A stretch of 14,810 bases of DNA from an uncultured Verrucomicrobiota bacterium (GTDB lineage Bacteria > Verrucomicrobiota > Kiritimatiellia > RFP12 > UBA1067), in assembly GCA_947305585.1 (NCBI GenBank), contig CAMZDY010000022.1, positions 1 through 14,810 on the forward strand, written 5' to 3'. Position numbers and translations under genes: made by a program. Under the pieces are notes generated by a model. It saw only the letters and a program-made list of their open reading frames with translations, did not search any database and had not been told where the DNA came from. This document shows positions 6,426 to 12,897 of this stretch, one piece after another (the first letter of the stretch is position 1; every line of letters begins with the position of its first letter).

Positions 6426-7181
6426 CGGCGCGCCTTCACATTGATCGAGCTTCTGGTGATCGTTGTCATCATGGCGACGATGGTCACCGTGAGCGTCATC
6501 AGCGTGAGGGCGGGCCAGCAGGCGGCGCGGACGCGAGGGGCGGCGAGGGACATATTCGCCTACATCAAGCATGCCCGGTCGACCGCGCTCGTCACCCAGC
6601 AGCCGTCCATCATCACCTATTCGACGGACCGCAAGGACGACGATGTTTGCGCCAAGATTGTTGTGACCGGCGCCAAACTCATGCGGGATACGGCTTCGCT
6701 GAAGGCTACGACACTGGGCGGCAAGACGGTGTGGATAGGCGGCGAGGAGCCGGACGGGGACGAAACTGGGGATATGACCTCGGTGGGCGATATCCTGTTC
6801 AGTCCCGTGTCGGAAGACGTAGTGAGGGGCATCCGGATCAAGGTTTTGAAGGACGGCGAGGAATTGGCGTCGGACGGAATCGCGGAAGGGGCGAAAAACA
6901 AGATTTCCGTATTCTCCAACGTGGACTATCTGCTGGGGCGCTACGCCGAACATCAGGCGCAGGAGGAAGCGGCCAAGGAGGAGCCGGAGGAGACGGAGCA
7001 GGCGTCGGGACTCGACGACGACATGCAGGAGCCGGTGAGCATCGTGTGGGAGGCGAACGGACGGACCGAGCCGCACCGGGTTTACGTGTATCAGGACGGC
7101 TCCAAGCCGGAGAAGGGGCTGTGCATCCGGATCGACCGGTTTGGCGGCGCGAAAGTGACGAGCGGCTCGGAGGACGACTGA
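6420..7181 (+). CDS. gspH: GspH-like minor pseudopilin with acidic insert
   Basis: This is a 253-residue prepilin-like protein, assigned as GspH by its N-terminus (RRA then FTLIELLVIVVIMATMVTV) and its place between gspG and gspI. The usual GspH is about 170-200 residues, so this one is long. Much of the extra length is a Glu/Gln/Ala-rich stretch around residues 177-205, before the final beta-rich part. The only possible starts are two tandem TTG codons (6420 and 6423), since the leader before the motif is 4-5 residues. The leader ends in Ala instead of Gly. No good Shine-Dalgarno is present: GGAG at 6400-6403 is 16 nt from 6420, and only an AAG-repeat lies closer. It shares frame with gspG across one TAA codon. 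The assignment to H is by position and is less sure than for GspG. Confidence 0.82.
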   Translation: MLRRAFTLIELLVIVVIMATMVTVSVISVRAGQQAARTRGAARDIFAYIKHARSTALVTQQPSIITYSTDRKDDDVCAKIVVTGAKLMRDTASLKATTLGGKTVWIGGEEPDGDETGDMTSVGDILFSPVSEDVVRGIRIKVLKDGEELASDGIAEGAKNKISVFSNVDYLLGRYAEHQAQEEAAKEEPEETEQASGLDDDMQEPVSIVWEANGRTEPHRVYVYQDGSKPEKGLCIRIDRFGGAKVTSGSEDD

Positions 7182-7630
7182 TGCGCAAGGGCTTCACTTT
7201 GCTGGAGGTGCTGCTCGCTTCGGTCATTCTGGGATTGGGGCTCATGACGATTATCGCCTCGATGGTGCAGGCGCAGAACATGATGATTTCCTCCACCTAT
7301 CTGCAGACGGCGCAGGAGGTGATGGATTTCGGCGACATGGCCTATCCTTTGAGCGACGTGAAAGACCCGGAGCGGGATCTGGACGTGCGCGAAACGAAGG
7401 CGACCGAACTTTGGGAGAAGTTCGCGGGCGATGTGCGGCTCACGAACGAGCAGTACGAGAAGTATCGCGAATATACTTGGGAGCGTGAGGCGCTGAACCG
7501 CAAAGACGAAGACGAAGTGAAGCGGCTGGGCAACCTCTATACGGTGCGGGTGACCGTGAGGTGGGGCGACCGGCGGCGCGGCAACGGCGAAGAGGAAAGC
7601 TACGTCACCTTCTGGAGGAAGCCGGAATGA
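7181..7630 (+). CDS. gspI: GspI-like minor pseudopilin
   Basis: This 149-residue prepilin-like protein has a very short leader, MRKG, followed by FTLLEVLLASVILGLGLMT. That gives canonical Gly at -1, Phe at +1 and Glu at +5. The LLEVLLA pattern and the 149-residue size fit GspI (about 120-130), which with GspJ and GspK forms the pseudopilus tip complex. The middle of the protein is rich in charged residues (EKYREYTWEREALNRKDED), and the end (VRVTVRWGD and YVTFWRKPE) resembles the C-terminal strand of GspI. The ATG at 7181 shares one base with the gspH stop and has GGAGGA at 7169-7174. An upstream-extended reading of this frame is not needed, because the prepilin motif fixes the start. Confidence 0.87.
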   Translation: MRKGFTLLEVLLASVILGLGLMTIIASMVQAQNMMISSTYLQTAQEVMDFGDMAYPLSDVKDPERDLDVRETKATELWEKFAGDVRLTNEQYEKYREYTWEREALNRKDEDEVKRLGNLYTVRVTVRWGDRRRGNGEEESYVTFWRKPE

Positions 7631-8433
7631 GGCGGGCCTTCACCATGATCGAAATCTTGCTCGCCACGCTCATTCTGGGCGTATTGACCACGCTTTCGGT
7701 TTTGACTTTCAACGCGGTGAGCAACGGCTGGCAGGTGGCGGCCGACTATATGGACAAGATGCAGCGCACCGATTTCGCGCTCAACCAGCTGGTGTCGGGG
7801 CTGAGGAGCATGTACTATCCGCACGACGGCGAGCAGAGCTACAATTACGGGTTCGTGCTCACGGACAACGGCGATGGCGACAAGCCGGACGCGAGCGACA
7901 TCATCGAGTGGTCCAAGATGGGGTCGGCGATTGTGGGCAACAACAGCCAGGTGGCGGATACGGTGCACCGGGTGCAGGTGATGGTGCTGGAGGAGGGCAA
8001 CAGCGACTACCGCGATCCGATCGAGGTGACTGGTCTCTACGCTAGGCTGAGTCCCGATACGGCTTTAAGGTCGGCCGAAAACGCATCGGACCAGGATATC
8101 GACTACACCTTCGCCAACCAGGATCTTTACCAGCCGCTGCTGATCGCCGACGGGATCGTGGGGTTCGACTGCAAAGTGCTGAAGAACGCCGAGCAGGTGG
8201 AGGCGGAGACCGACGATCGCAAATTCGAGGACGAGTTCGCCGCCTCCAACGCCGTGCCCTACAAGGTGCAGCTCACTTTCCATATCGCCGATCCGGAAGG
8301 TCGCAGCTACCGGTCGAACACGGCGCCGCTTGTGCGGATCGTGCGCATCCCCATCTTCGAGCAGTCGCAGGACGGAGCGGTTACGCCTTCGGAGAACCCA
8401 GGGGGATCGGGCGGCAAGGAGAAGCGCAAATGA
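7627..8433 (+). CDS. gspJ: GspJ-like minor pseudopilin
   Basis: This 268-residue prepilin-like protein has leader MRRA followed by FTMIEILLATLILGVLTTLSVLTF, with Glu at +5 and Ala at -1. Size and place between GspI and GspK support GspJ, a tip-complex pseudopilin usually near 200 residues. This one is longer and ends in a Gly/Lys-rich tail (GGSGGKEKRK). The start is fixed by the leader and by the strong GGAGGAAG at 7614-7621, 5 nt before the ATG. An in-frame extension further upstream exists but would place the prepilin motif internally. It overlaps gspI by 4 nt (ATGA) and gspK by 4 nt. Confidence 0.87.
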   Translation: MRRAFTMIEILLATLILGVLTTLSVLTFNAVSNGWQVAADYMDKMQRTDFALNQLVSGLRSMYYPHDGEQSYNYGFVLTDNGDGDKPDASDIIEWSKMGSAIVGNNSQVADTVHRVQVMVLEEGNSDYRDPIEVTGLYARLSPDTALRSAENASDQDIDYTFANQDLYQPLLIADGIVGFDCKVLKNAEQVEAETDDRKFEDEFAASNAVPYKVQLTFHIADPEGRSYRSNTAPLVRIVRIPIFEQSQDGAVTPSENPGGSGGKEKRK

Positions 8434-9620
8434 GGCGGGCATCGGCACTGTTGATGGCGCTGTGGACGATAGCGGTGTTGAGCATAATGGTGCTGTCGTT
8501 CGCGGCCGAAGCGCATTTGCAGTCGGGCATCAACGTGTACGTGAGGGAGCGCAACCGGGTGAACCGGCTCACGGACGCCGGGCAGCAGCTGGCGGAGGTG
8601 GTCATTTGCGGCTACCAGAACGCGCCGGAATGGAGCGACGGGGAAGATCTGGAACAACTGCTGGAGGACGATCGTTGGATATTGGAAAAGCGGGAACTCA
8701 AGACGGCTACGCGCTGCACGATCGGTCCGATCCTGCTGGACGAGGACAACGAGGAATCGGGTACGGTAAAGGTGGATATCGAAATCTCCAACGCGGGCGA
8801 GCAGAATGCCATCAACATCAACGAACTCTGGGCGGAGGGCGACTCCAGCTACCGGTTGAGGTGGGAGATGATTTTGCAGACGCACGGCATTCCGGAGGAG
8901 CTGGAGACGGAAAAGGACGGCACGGTGAAACTTTGGAACATCCTCATCTCCAGCTGGAACGACTGGCGCGACAGCGACGATACGGTGTTCGGCATGGACG
9001 GGCAGAGTCTCGGCGCGGAGAAGGCCTGGTACAAAGAGGAGTACGAAGACGACAAGGCGGACGACGAAGACAAGCGTTTTCCCCGGAACGGACAGATCCC
9101 CGACATCCAGGAGCTCGGCTACATACGGGGCTTCAAGGATTATCCGGCGGTTCTCACCGGAGGCGTGATCAATCCCTGGGCCAAGAAGGAAGACCAGATT
9201 TCCGTGCGGGGGATCGCTGACGAATTCGGAGTGACCGGGAGCGCCAAGATCAACGTCAACAGCTGCACCGTGAACCAGCTGCTCACGGTTCCCGGTATCT
9301 ACGACGAGAACGACGACGAGGAGCAGTCGAACGGACGCGAAATCGCCCAGGCGATAATCGACGGGCTTAAGGAAATGCCGGAAGGGAACGTGGACGAGTC
9401 GCGCACGTGGTGGCCTTACCGGGACTGGGCCGATCTCATGAACCGGGTGGACGTGAACATCGGCAGCGAAGCGAACAATTATCTCATGTACAAGCCCGAC
9501 GCCAACAGCATCTTCAAGATCAAGATTGTGGGTGAATCGATGGGGATGAGCCGGACGGTGCAGGCCAAGGGATACGTGAAGGACGGGAAAGTCCGTTACA
9601 TAGAATGGAGGGAAGATTGA
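8430..9620 (+). CDS. gspK: GspK-like pseudopilus tip protein
   Basis: This 396-residue protein starts MRRASALLMALWTIAVLSIMVLSF, the GspK-type signal in which the usual Glu at +5 is absent and ALL-xx-LW follows the cleavage site. The -1 residue is Ala, not Gly. The C-terminal half contains the GspK SAM-like/helix-hairpin-helix region: KINVNSCTVNQLLTVPGI begins at 273, with INVN at 274-277. This region is interrupted by an acidic insert (YDENDDEEQ) and followed by a WWPYRDWADLMN stretch. GspK caps the pseudopilus and is the largest pseudopilin (about 320 residues in model species), so this one is long. Acidic runs (EEYEDDKADDEDK and others) may bind calcium, as in known GspK. AAGGAG is at 8416-8421. 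The stop shares one base with the folD ATG. Confidence 0.9.
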   Translation: MRRASALLMALWTIAVLSIMVLSFAAEAHLQSGINVYVRERNRVNRLTDAGQQLAEVVICGYQNAPEWSDGEDLEQLLEDDRWILEKRELKTATRCTIGPILLDEDNEESGTVKVDIEISNAGEQNAININELWAEGDSSYRLRWEMILQTHGIPEELETEKDGTVKLWNILISSWNDWRDSDDTVFGMDGQSLGAEKAWYKEEYEDDKADDEDKRFPRNGQIPDIQELGYIRGFKDYPAVLTGGVINPWAKKEDQISVRGIADEFGVTGSAKINVNSCTVNQLLTVPGIYDENDDEEQSNGREIAQAIIDGLKEMPEGNVDESRTWWPYRDWADLMNRVDVNIGSEANNYLMYKPDANSIFKIKIVGESMGMSRTVQAKGYVKDGKVRYIEWRED

Positions 9621-10489
9621 TGGGCGCCAAAATCATAAGCGGCAAGGAACTGTCGGCCAGTCTGCGCGCGCAGATAGCGGAAGAGACGGCGAAGCTTCCG
9701 GTCCGGCCGGGACTCGGCGTAGTTCTGGTGGGCGACAATCCCGCAAGCGTGAGCTACGTGACGGCCAAGGAAAAGGCGTGCCGGGAAACGGGCATGTATT
9801 CGCGCGAGATCCGGCTTCCGGCCGAAACGACGAAGGAAGCGCTGTTGGGCACAATCCGCGAACTGAACAGCGACGAGGCGATTCACGGGATTCTGGTGCA
9901 GCTGCCCTTGCCGAAGCATATTCCGGAAAAGGAAGTGATCGAGGCCATAAGTCCGGACAAGGACGTTGATGGCTTTACTGCCATCAACGTGGGGCGGATG
10001 CTGATCGGCGAAAAGTGTTTCCTGCCTTGCACGCCGCACGGGATATTGAAACTGATCGAGTTCGCGGGGATGGATTTGAGCGGAAAGCATGCGGTAGTGA
10101 TCGGACGCAGCAATATCGTGGGCAAGCCGGTGGCGGTGCTCCTTGCGCGCAAAGAGACGAACGCAACCGTGACTTTGTGCCATACCGGAACAAATGATCT
10201 CAAGTCCTATACCCGCCAGGCCGACGTGGTGGTGGTGGCGGCAGGGCGGCCCGATACGCTCACCGGCGACATGATCAAGGAAGGGGCGGTAGTGATCGAC
10301 GTGGGCGTGAACCGCATTCCGGACGAAACGCGTCCCTCGGGGTTCCGGCTGGTGGGCGACGCCGACTTCGAAAGCTGCGCCCAAAAAGCTTCGGCCATTA
10401 CTCCGGTTCCGGGCGGGGTGGGGCCGATGACGATAACGATGCTCCTCTGGAACACTTTGGAGAGCGCCAAACGACATGCGGCTCGATAA
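9620..10489 (+). CDS. folD: Bifunctional methylenetetrahydrofolate dehydrogenase/cyclohydrolase FolD
   Basis: FolD interconverts 5,10-methylene-THF, 5,10-methenyl-THF and 10-formyl-THF in the cytoplasm, feeding purine and formyl-methionine synthesis. The 289-residue protein is of normal length. It has the catalytic motif VGDNPASVSYVTAKEKAC (37-54, Y46 and K50), GILVQLPLP (90-98), DKDVDGF (113-119, D117), PCTPHG, the cofactor loop GRSNIVGKP, and the ending PVPGGVGPMT. I chose the ATG at 9620, which follows GGAGGGAAG (9607-9615) at good spacing and gives the usual MxAKIIxGK beginning. An in-frame ATG at 9605 would add five residues and put the ribosome site inside the gene. It follows gspK with a 1-nt overlap and overlaps rluD by 14 nt. 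Confidence 0.96.
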   Translation: MGAKIISGKELSASLRAQIAEETAKLPVRPGLGVVLVGDNPASVSYVTAKEKACRETGMYSREIRLPAETTKEALLGTIRELNSDEAIHGILVQLPLPKHIPEKEVIEAISPDKDVDGFTAINVGRMLIGEKCFLPCTPHGILKLIEFAGMDLSGKHAVVIGRSNIVGKPVAVLLARKETNATVTLCHTGTNDLKSYTRQADVVVVAAGRPDTLTGDMIKEGAVVIDVGVNRIPDETRPSGFRLVGDADFESCAQKASAITPVPGGVGPMTITMLLWNTLESAKRHAAR

Positions 10490-11351
10490 GGCCATACTGG
10501 AGACGCATCCCGACTTTTCCCGGTCCCGCATCGAGGGACTGATCAAAAGCGGCTACGTTACGGTGAACGGCGTGGAGGCCGTGAAGGCGGGGATGAAAGT
10601 GGACGCGGACGACGAGATCGAGGTGGAGATCCCGCCCCCGGTGCCCGCCATCCCCGAACCGGAAGACATTCCCCTCGACGTGGTGTTCGAAGACGAAGAC
10701 GTGATCGTGATCGACAAGCCGGCCGGCATGGTGGTCCATCCCGCGCCGGGACACTTTGGCGGCACATTGGTCAATGCGCTCCTCCACTACCTGCCTTCGC
10801 TGGCGGATATCGGAGGCGTGGCGCGGCCGGGCATCGTGCACCGGCTCGACCAGTATACGTCGGGGCTGATCATCGTGGCGAAGAGCATGAAGGCGATGGA
10901 GAATCTCGCGAAGGCGTTTTCCGACCACAAGTCGGTCGAAAAGACGTATCTCGCCATCTGTCACGGCACGCCCCGGTTGCAGGCGGGCCGGATCGAGAAC
11001 ATGATCGGACGCCACCCCGTAGACCGCAAGCGCATGGCCATTCTGGAGCGGGGCGGCAAAAGGGCAATCACCAACTGGAAGGTGGAGCGGAGTCTGAACA
11101 ACGGGGCGAGTCTCATGGAGTGCCGGATCGAAACGGGGCGCACCCATCAGATCCGCGTGCATCTGGCGTCGTTGGGGCTCCCGATCGCCGGCGACAAGAC
11201 GTACGGCAAGAGCGCGCTCGACAAACGGCTTGCTCCGGTGCCCGAACGGCAGATGCTGCACGCCTGGAAGCTCAAACTCTGGCACCCGGTGAAGGGCGTG
11301 CCGATGGAATTCGTTTCGCCGGTTCCGGCAGACATGAAGGTGTATCTATGA
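10476..11351 (+). CDS. rluD: RluD-type 23S rRNA pseudouridine synthase
   Basis: Members of the RluA/RluD family convert uridines to pseudouridine; RluD modifies helix 69 of 23S rRNA. The 291-residue protein has an N-terminal S4 RNA-binding domain (about 1-60; SRSRIEGLIKSGYVTVNG). The catalytic domain has IVIDKPAGMVVHPAPGH and the active-site motif IVHRLDQYTSGL with catalytic D125, then RTHQIRVHLASLGLPIAGDKTYG. The residues after the catalytic Asp are QY where RluD usually has KD. The S4 domain and the VHPAPGH motif favour RluD over RluA or RluC, but the exact target uridines cannot be read from sequence. The ATG has GGAGAG at 10459-10464 and lies inside the end of folD. Confidence 0.9.
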   Translation: MRLDKAILETHPDFSRSRIEGLIKSGYVTVNGVEAVKAGMKVDADDEIEVEIPPPVPAIPEPEDIPLDVVFEDEDVIVIDKPAGMVVHPAPGHFGGTLVNALLHYLPSLADIGGVARPGIVHRLDQYTSGLIIVAKSMKAMENLAKAFSDHKSVEKTYLAICHGTPRLQAGRIENMIGRHPVDRKRMAILERGGKRAITNWKVERSLNNGASLMECRIETGRTHQIRVHLASLGLPIAGDKTYGKSALDKRLAPVPERQMLHAWKLKLWHPVKGVPMEFVSPVPADMKVYL

Positions 11352-12007
11352 TCATCCAAGTAACCGATCCCTGCAAGCCGCTCGAATTCGACCTCTCGCG
11401 TCCTTTGGAGATCGAGGTGGGGTGCGGCAAAGGCAAGTTCCTGACGGCCCGCGCCAAGGAGCATCCCGAGTGCGACTTTCTGGGCATCGAGCGTATGCTC
11501 AAACGGGTGCGGCTCTTCGAGGGCAAGTGTCGTCGCGGCAAGCTCGACAACGCATACATCCTCCGGCTCGAAGCGCTCTACACCTTCCACTATCTTCTCC
11601 CGGCGCACCATGCGCGCAAGGTCTACGTGTTCTTCCCCGATCCCTGGCCCAAGAAGAAACACCATTCGCACCGGCTGTTCGGTCCTTTGTTCCTGAATGC
11701 GCTCTGGAAGCGGCTGGAGATGGGCGGCAAACTGGAATTCGCCACCGACCATCGGGAATACTTCGAGGCGGTGTGCGAGTGGTTCGCGCTCGACAAGCGT
11801 TTCGAACGGGTGGAGCCGATGCCCCGTCCAAAAGAAGTGTGGACGGAGTTCGAAACCATGTTTAGGGAACAGGGGCTTCCCATCTGGTCGGCCGCCTGGA
11901 AGACGCTTCCGGCCGACGATTCCCCGCTCGAACCGCTCACGATCCCGCCCGAAGCCGAACCGCGCGAAGGTATCGTGCGGCGCTTGGGCAAAAACGACGA
12001 AGAATAA
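11348..12007 (+). CDS. trmB: tRNA (guanine-N7)-methyltransferase TrmB
   Basis: TrmB forms m7G46 in the tRNA variable loop using S-adenosylmethionine. The 219-residue protein has the SAM-binding motif EVGCGKGKFL (23-32), FLGIERM, the family hallmark FFPDPWPKKKHH (95-106), LEFATDHREYF, and the C-terminal T-x-F-E motif (WTEFETMF). Most relatives continue this last motif as T-x-[FY]-E-x-[RK]-G; here MF replaces the basic residue and glycine. The ATG at 11348 overlaps the rluD stop (ATGA) with AAGG at 11337-11340. Upstream in-frame extensions are shadows in rluD. It is the last gene of the + strand operon, and its stop is 2 nt from the stop of the convergent transpeptidase gene. Confidence 0.94.
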   Translation: MIIQVTDPCKPLEFDLSRPLEIEVGCGKGKFLTARAKEHPECDFLGIERMLKRVRLFEGKCRRGKLDNAYILRLEALYTFHYLLPAHHARKVYVFFPDPWPKKKHHSHRLFGPLFLNALWKRLEMGGKLEFATDHREYFEAVCEWFALDKRFERVEPMPRPKEVWTEFETMFREQGLPIWSAAWKTLPADDSPLEPLTIPPEAEPREGIVRRLGKNDEE

Positions 12008-12009
12008 GT

Positions 12010-12897
12010 TTAGGGTTCGATCGACACTTTGGTGTCGAAATCGGTCAGCCGGTAGAGTTTCAGCGCGTTCCAGTTGGCCACGCGGAAACATCCGTGCGAC
12101 TCGGCGTTGCCCACGCTTTCCGGAGTGGGGGTGCCGTGTATGCCGTATCCCTGCAGGTCGAGACCTTTAAGTCCGATCCAAGCGAGCCCCACCGGATTGT
12201 TGGGTCCGGGCTCCAGAATGTATTTCTTCGGCTTGGAGCCGTCGGGCGGGGGAGTGTCGGGCGTGTAGGTGTAATTGGGGTTTTCGATGTGCGAACCTAC
12301 CGACAGTTCGCCGTGCGGAGGCAGATTGGTTTTGTTGGCCGCGACCGAGCATGGGAAAAAGCCGATCGTATTTCCGTCCTGGTCATAGGCGATGATCTCG
12401 CACCGCTTGAGACTCACCGTCAGCAAGGTGGCCTTATTGGTGGAGAGCGCCACGTCCACCCCCTCCATGTCGGGGATGAGGATCCGGTCGCCCACGCCTA
12501 CTTTGCGCCAGTCGGTTATCTCCGGGTTGAGCTTTTCGAGACACTTCTGCGACACGTGTCCGCGTTCGGCGAACATCTCCTTCAAAGTGGCGTAGCCCAT
12601 ATATTCGAGGTCGGCCTTTTCTTCCGGCGTCTGGGGCATCTCCACGAGTTCGTTCACATCCATCTGGCTCACGGTCACACGTTTCATCGGGAAGGGACGG
12701 GCGGGGATCTCGCCTCCGCTCTTTTCGAAGAGTTCCTTTGCGCGCTTGGACTTGAGCCCCCACACGCCGTCGATGCAGTTGACGGAAAATCCGTAGCTGT
12801 CGAGCCAGCATTGCGCGTGGAAATTGTCGTTCGTGAGGATGGCGGCAGTGTCGCTAGTGAGCGCTGCCGCCAACAGGAATATGCAGGAAAGCGTCAT
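12010..12897 (-). CDS. Secreted L,D-transpeptidase (YkuD) with LysM-like domain
   Basis: YkuD enzymes make 3-3 peptidoglycan cross-links or attach proteins or lipids to the DAP of stem peptides in the periplasm. The 295-residue protein begins with a hydrophobic export segment (about 1-19) that lacks the usual basic N-region. A peptidoglycan-binding-like stretch (about 31-58, IDGVWGLKSKRAKELF) comes next, then a LysM-like segment (about 99-145, YATLKEMFAERG to GDRILIPDM), and the YkuD domain (about 155-295). The active site reads YGIHGT (251-256, H254) and SHGCFRVAN (267-275, H268 and nucleophile C270), close to the family HG...SHGC(I/V)R pattern. The start ATG shares one base with the nuclease stop (TGATG). 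It is the last gene of the - strand operon. Function as a transpeptidase is well supported; the cross-link type made is not. Confidence 0.9.
   Translation of the reverse strand: MTLSCIFLLAAALTSDTAAILTNDNFHAQCWLDSYGFSVNCIDGVWGLKSKRAKELFEKSGGEIPARPFPMKRVTVSQMDVNELVEMPQTPEEKADLEYMGYATLKEMFAERGHVSQKCLEKLNPEITDWRKVGVGDRILIPDMEGVDVALSTNKATLLTVSLKRCEIIAYDQDGNTIGFFPCSVAANKTNLPPHGELSVGSHIENPNYTYTPDTPPPDGSKPKKYILEPGPNNPVGLAWIGLKGLDLQGYGIHGTPTPESVGNAESHGCFRVANWNALKLYRLTDFDTKVSIEP
12021..12038. terminator. Short hairpin just past the convergent stops, weak terminator candidate
   Basis: TCGACAC (12021-12027) and GTGTCGA (12032-12038) form a perfect 7-bp stem with a TTTG loop, 14 nt after the trmB stop and inside the last codons of the transpeptidase gene. 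No T-tract follows on either strand, so it is not a classical intrinsic terminator. It could contribute to stopping or protecting 3' ends of the two convergent messages, or be chance. Confidence 0.3.

Noticed and set aside
9605..9619. Earlier ATG for folD
   Set aside because: It would place the GGAGGGAAG ribosome site inside the coding region; the ATG at 9620 fits the family N-terminus.
10840..10860. RluD active-site variant HRLDQY suspected as inactivating
   Set aside because: The catalytic Asp and the HRLD core are intact, and the two following residues vary across the RluA/RluC/RluD family.
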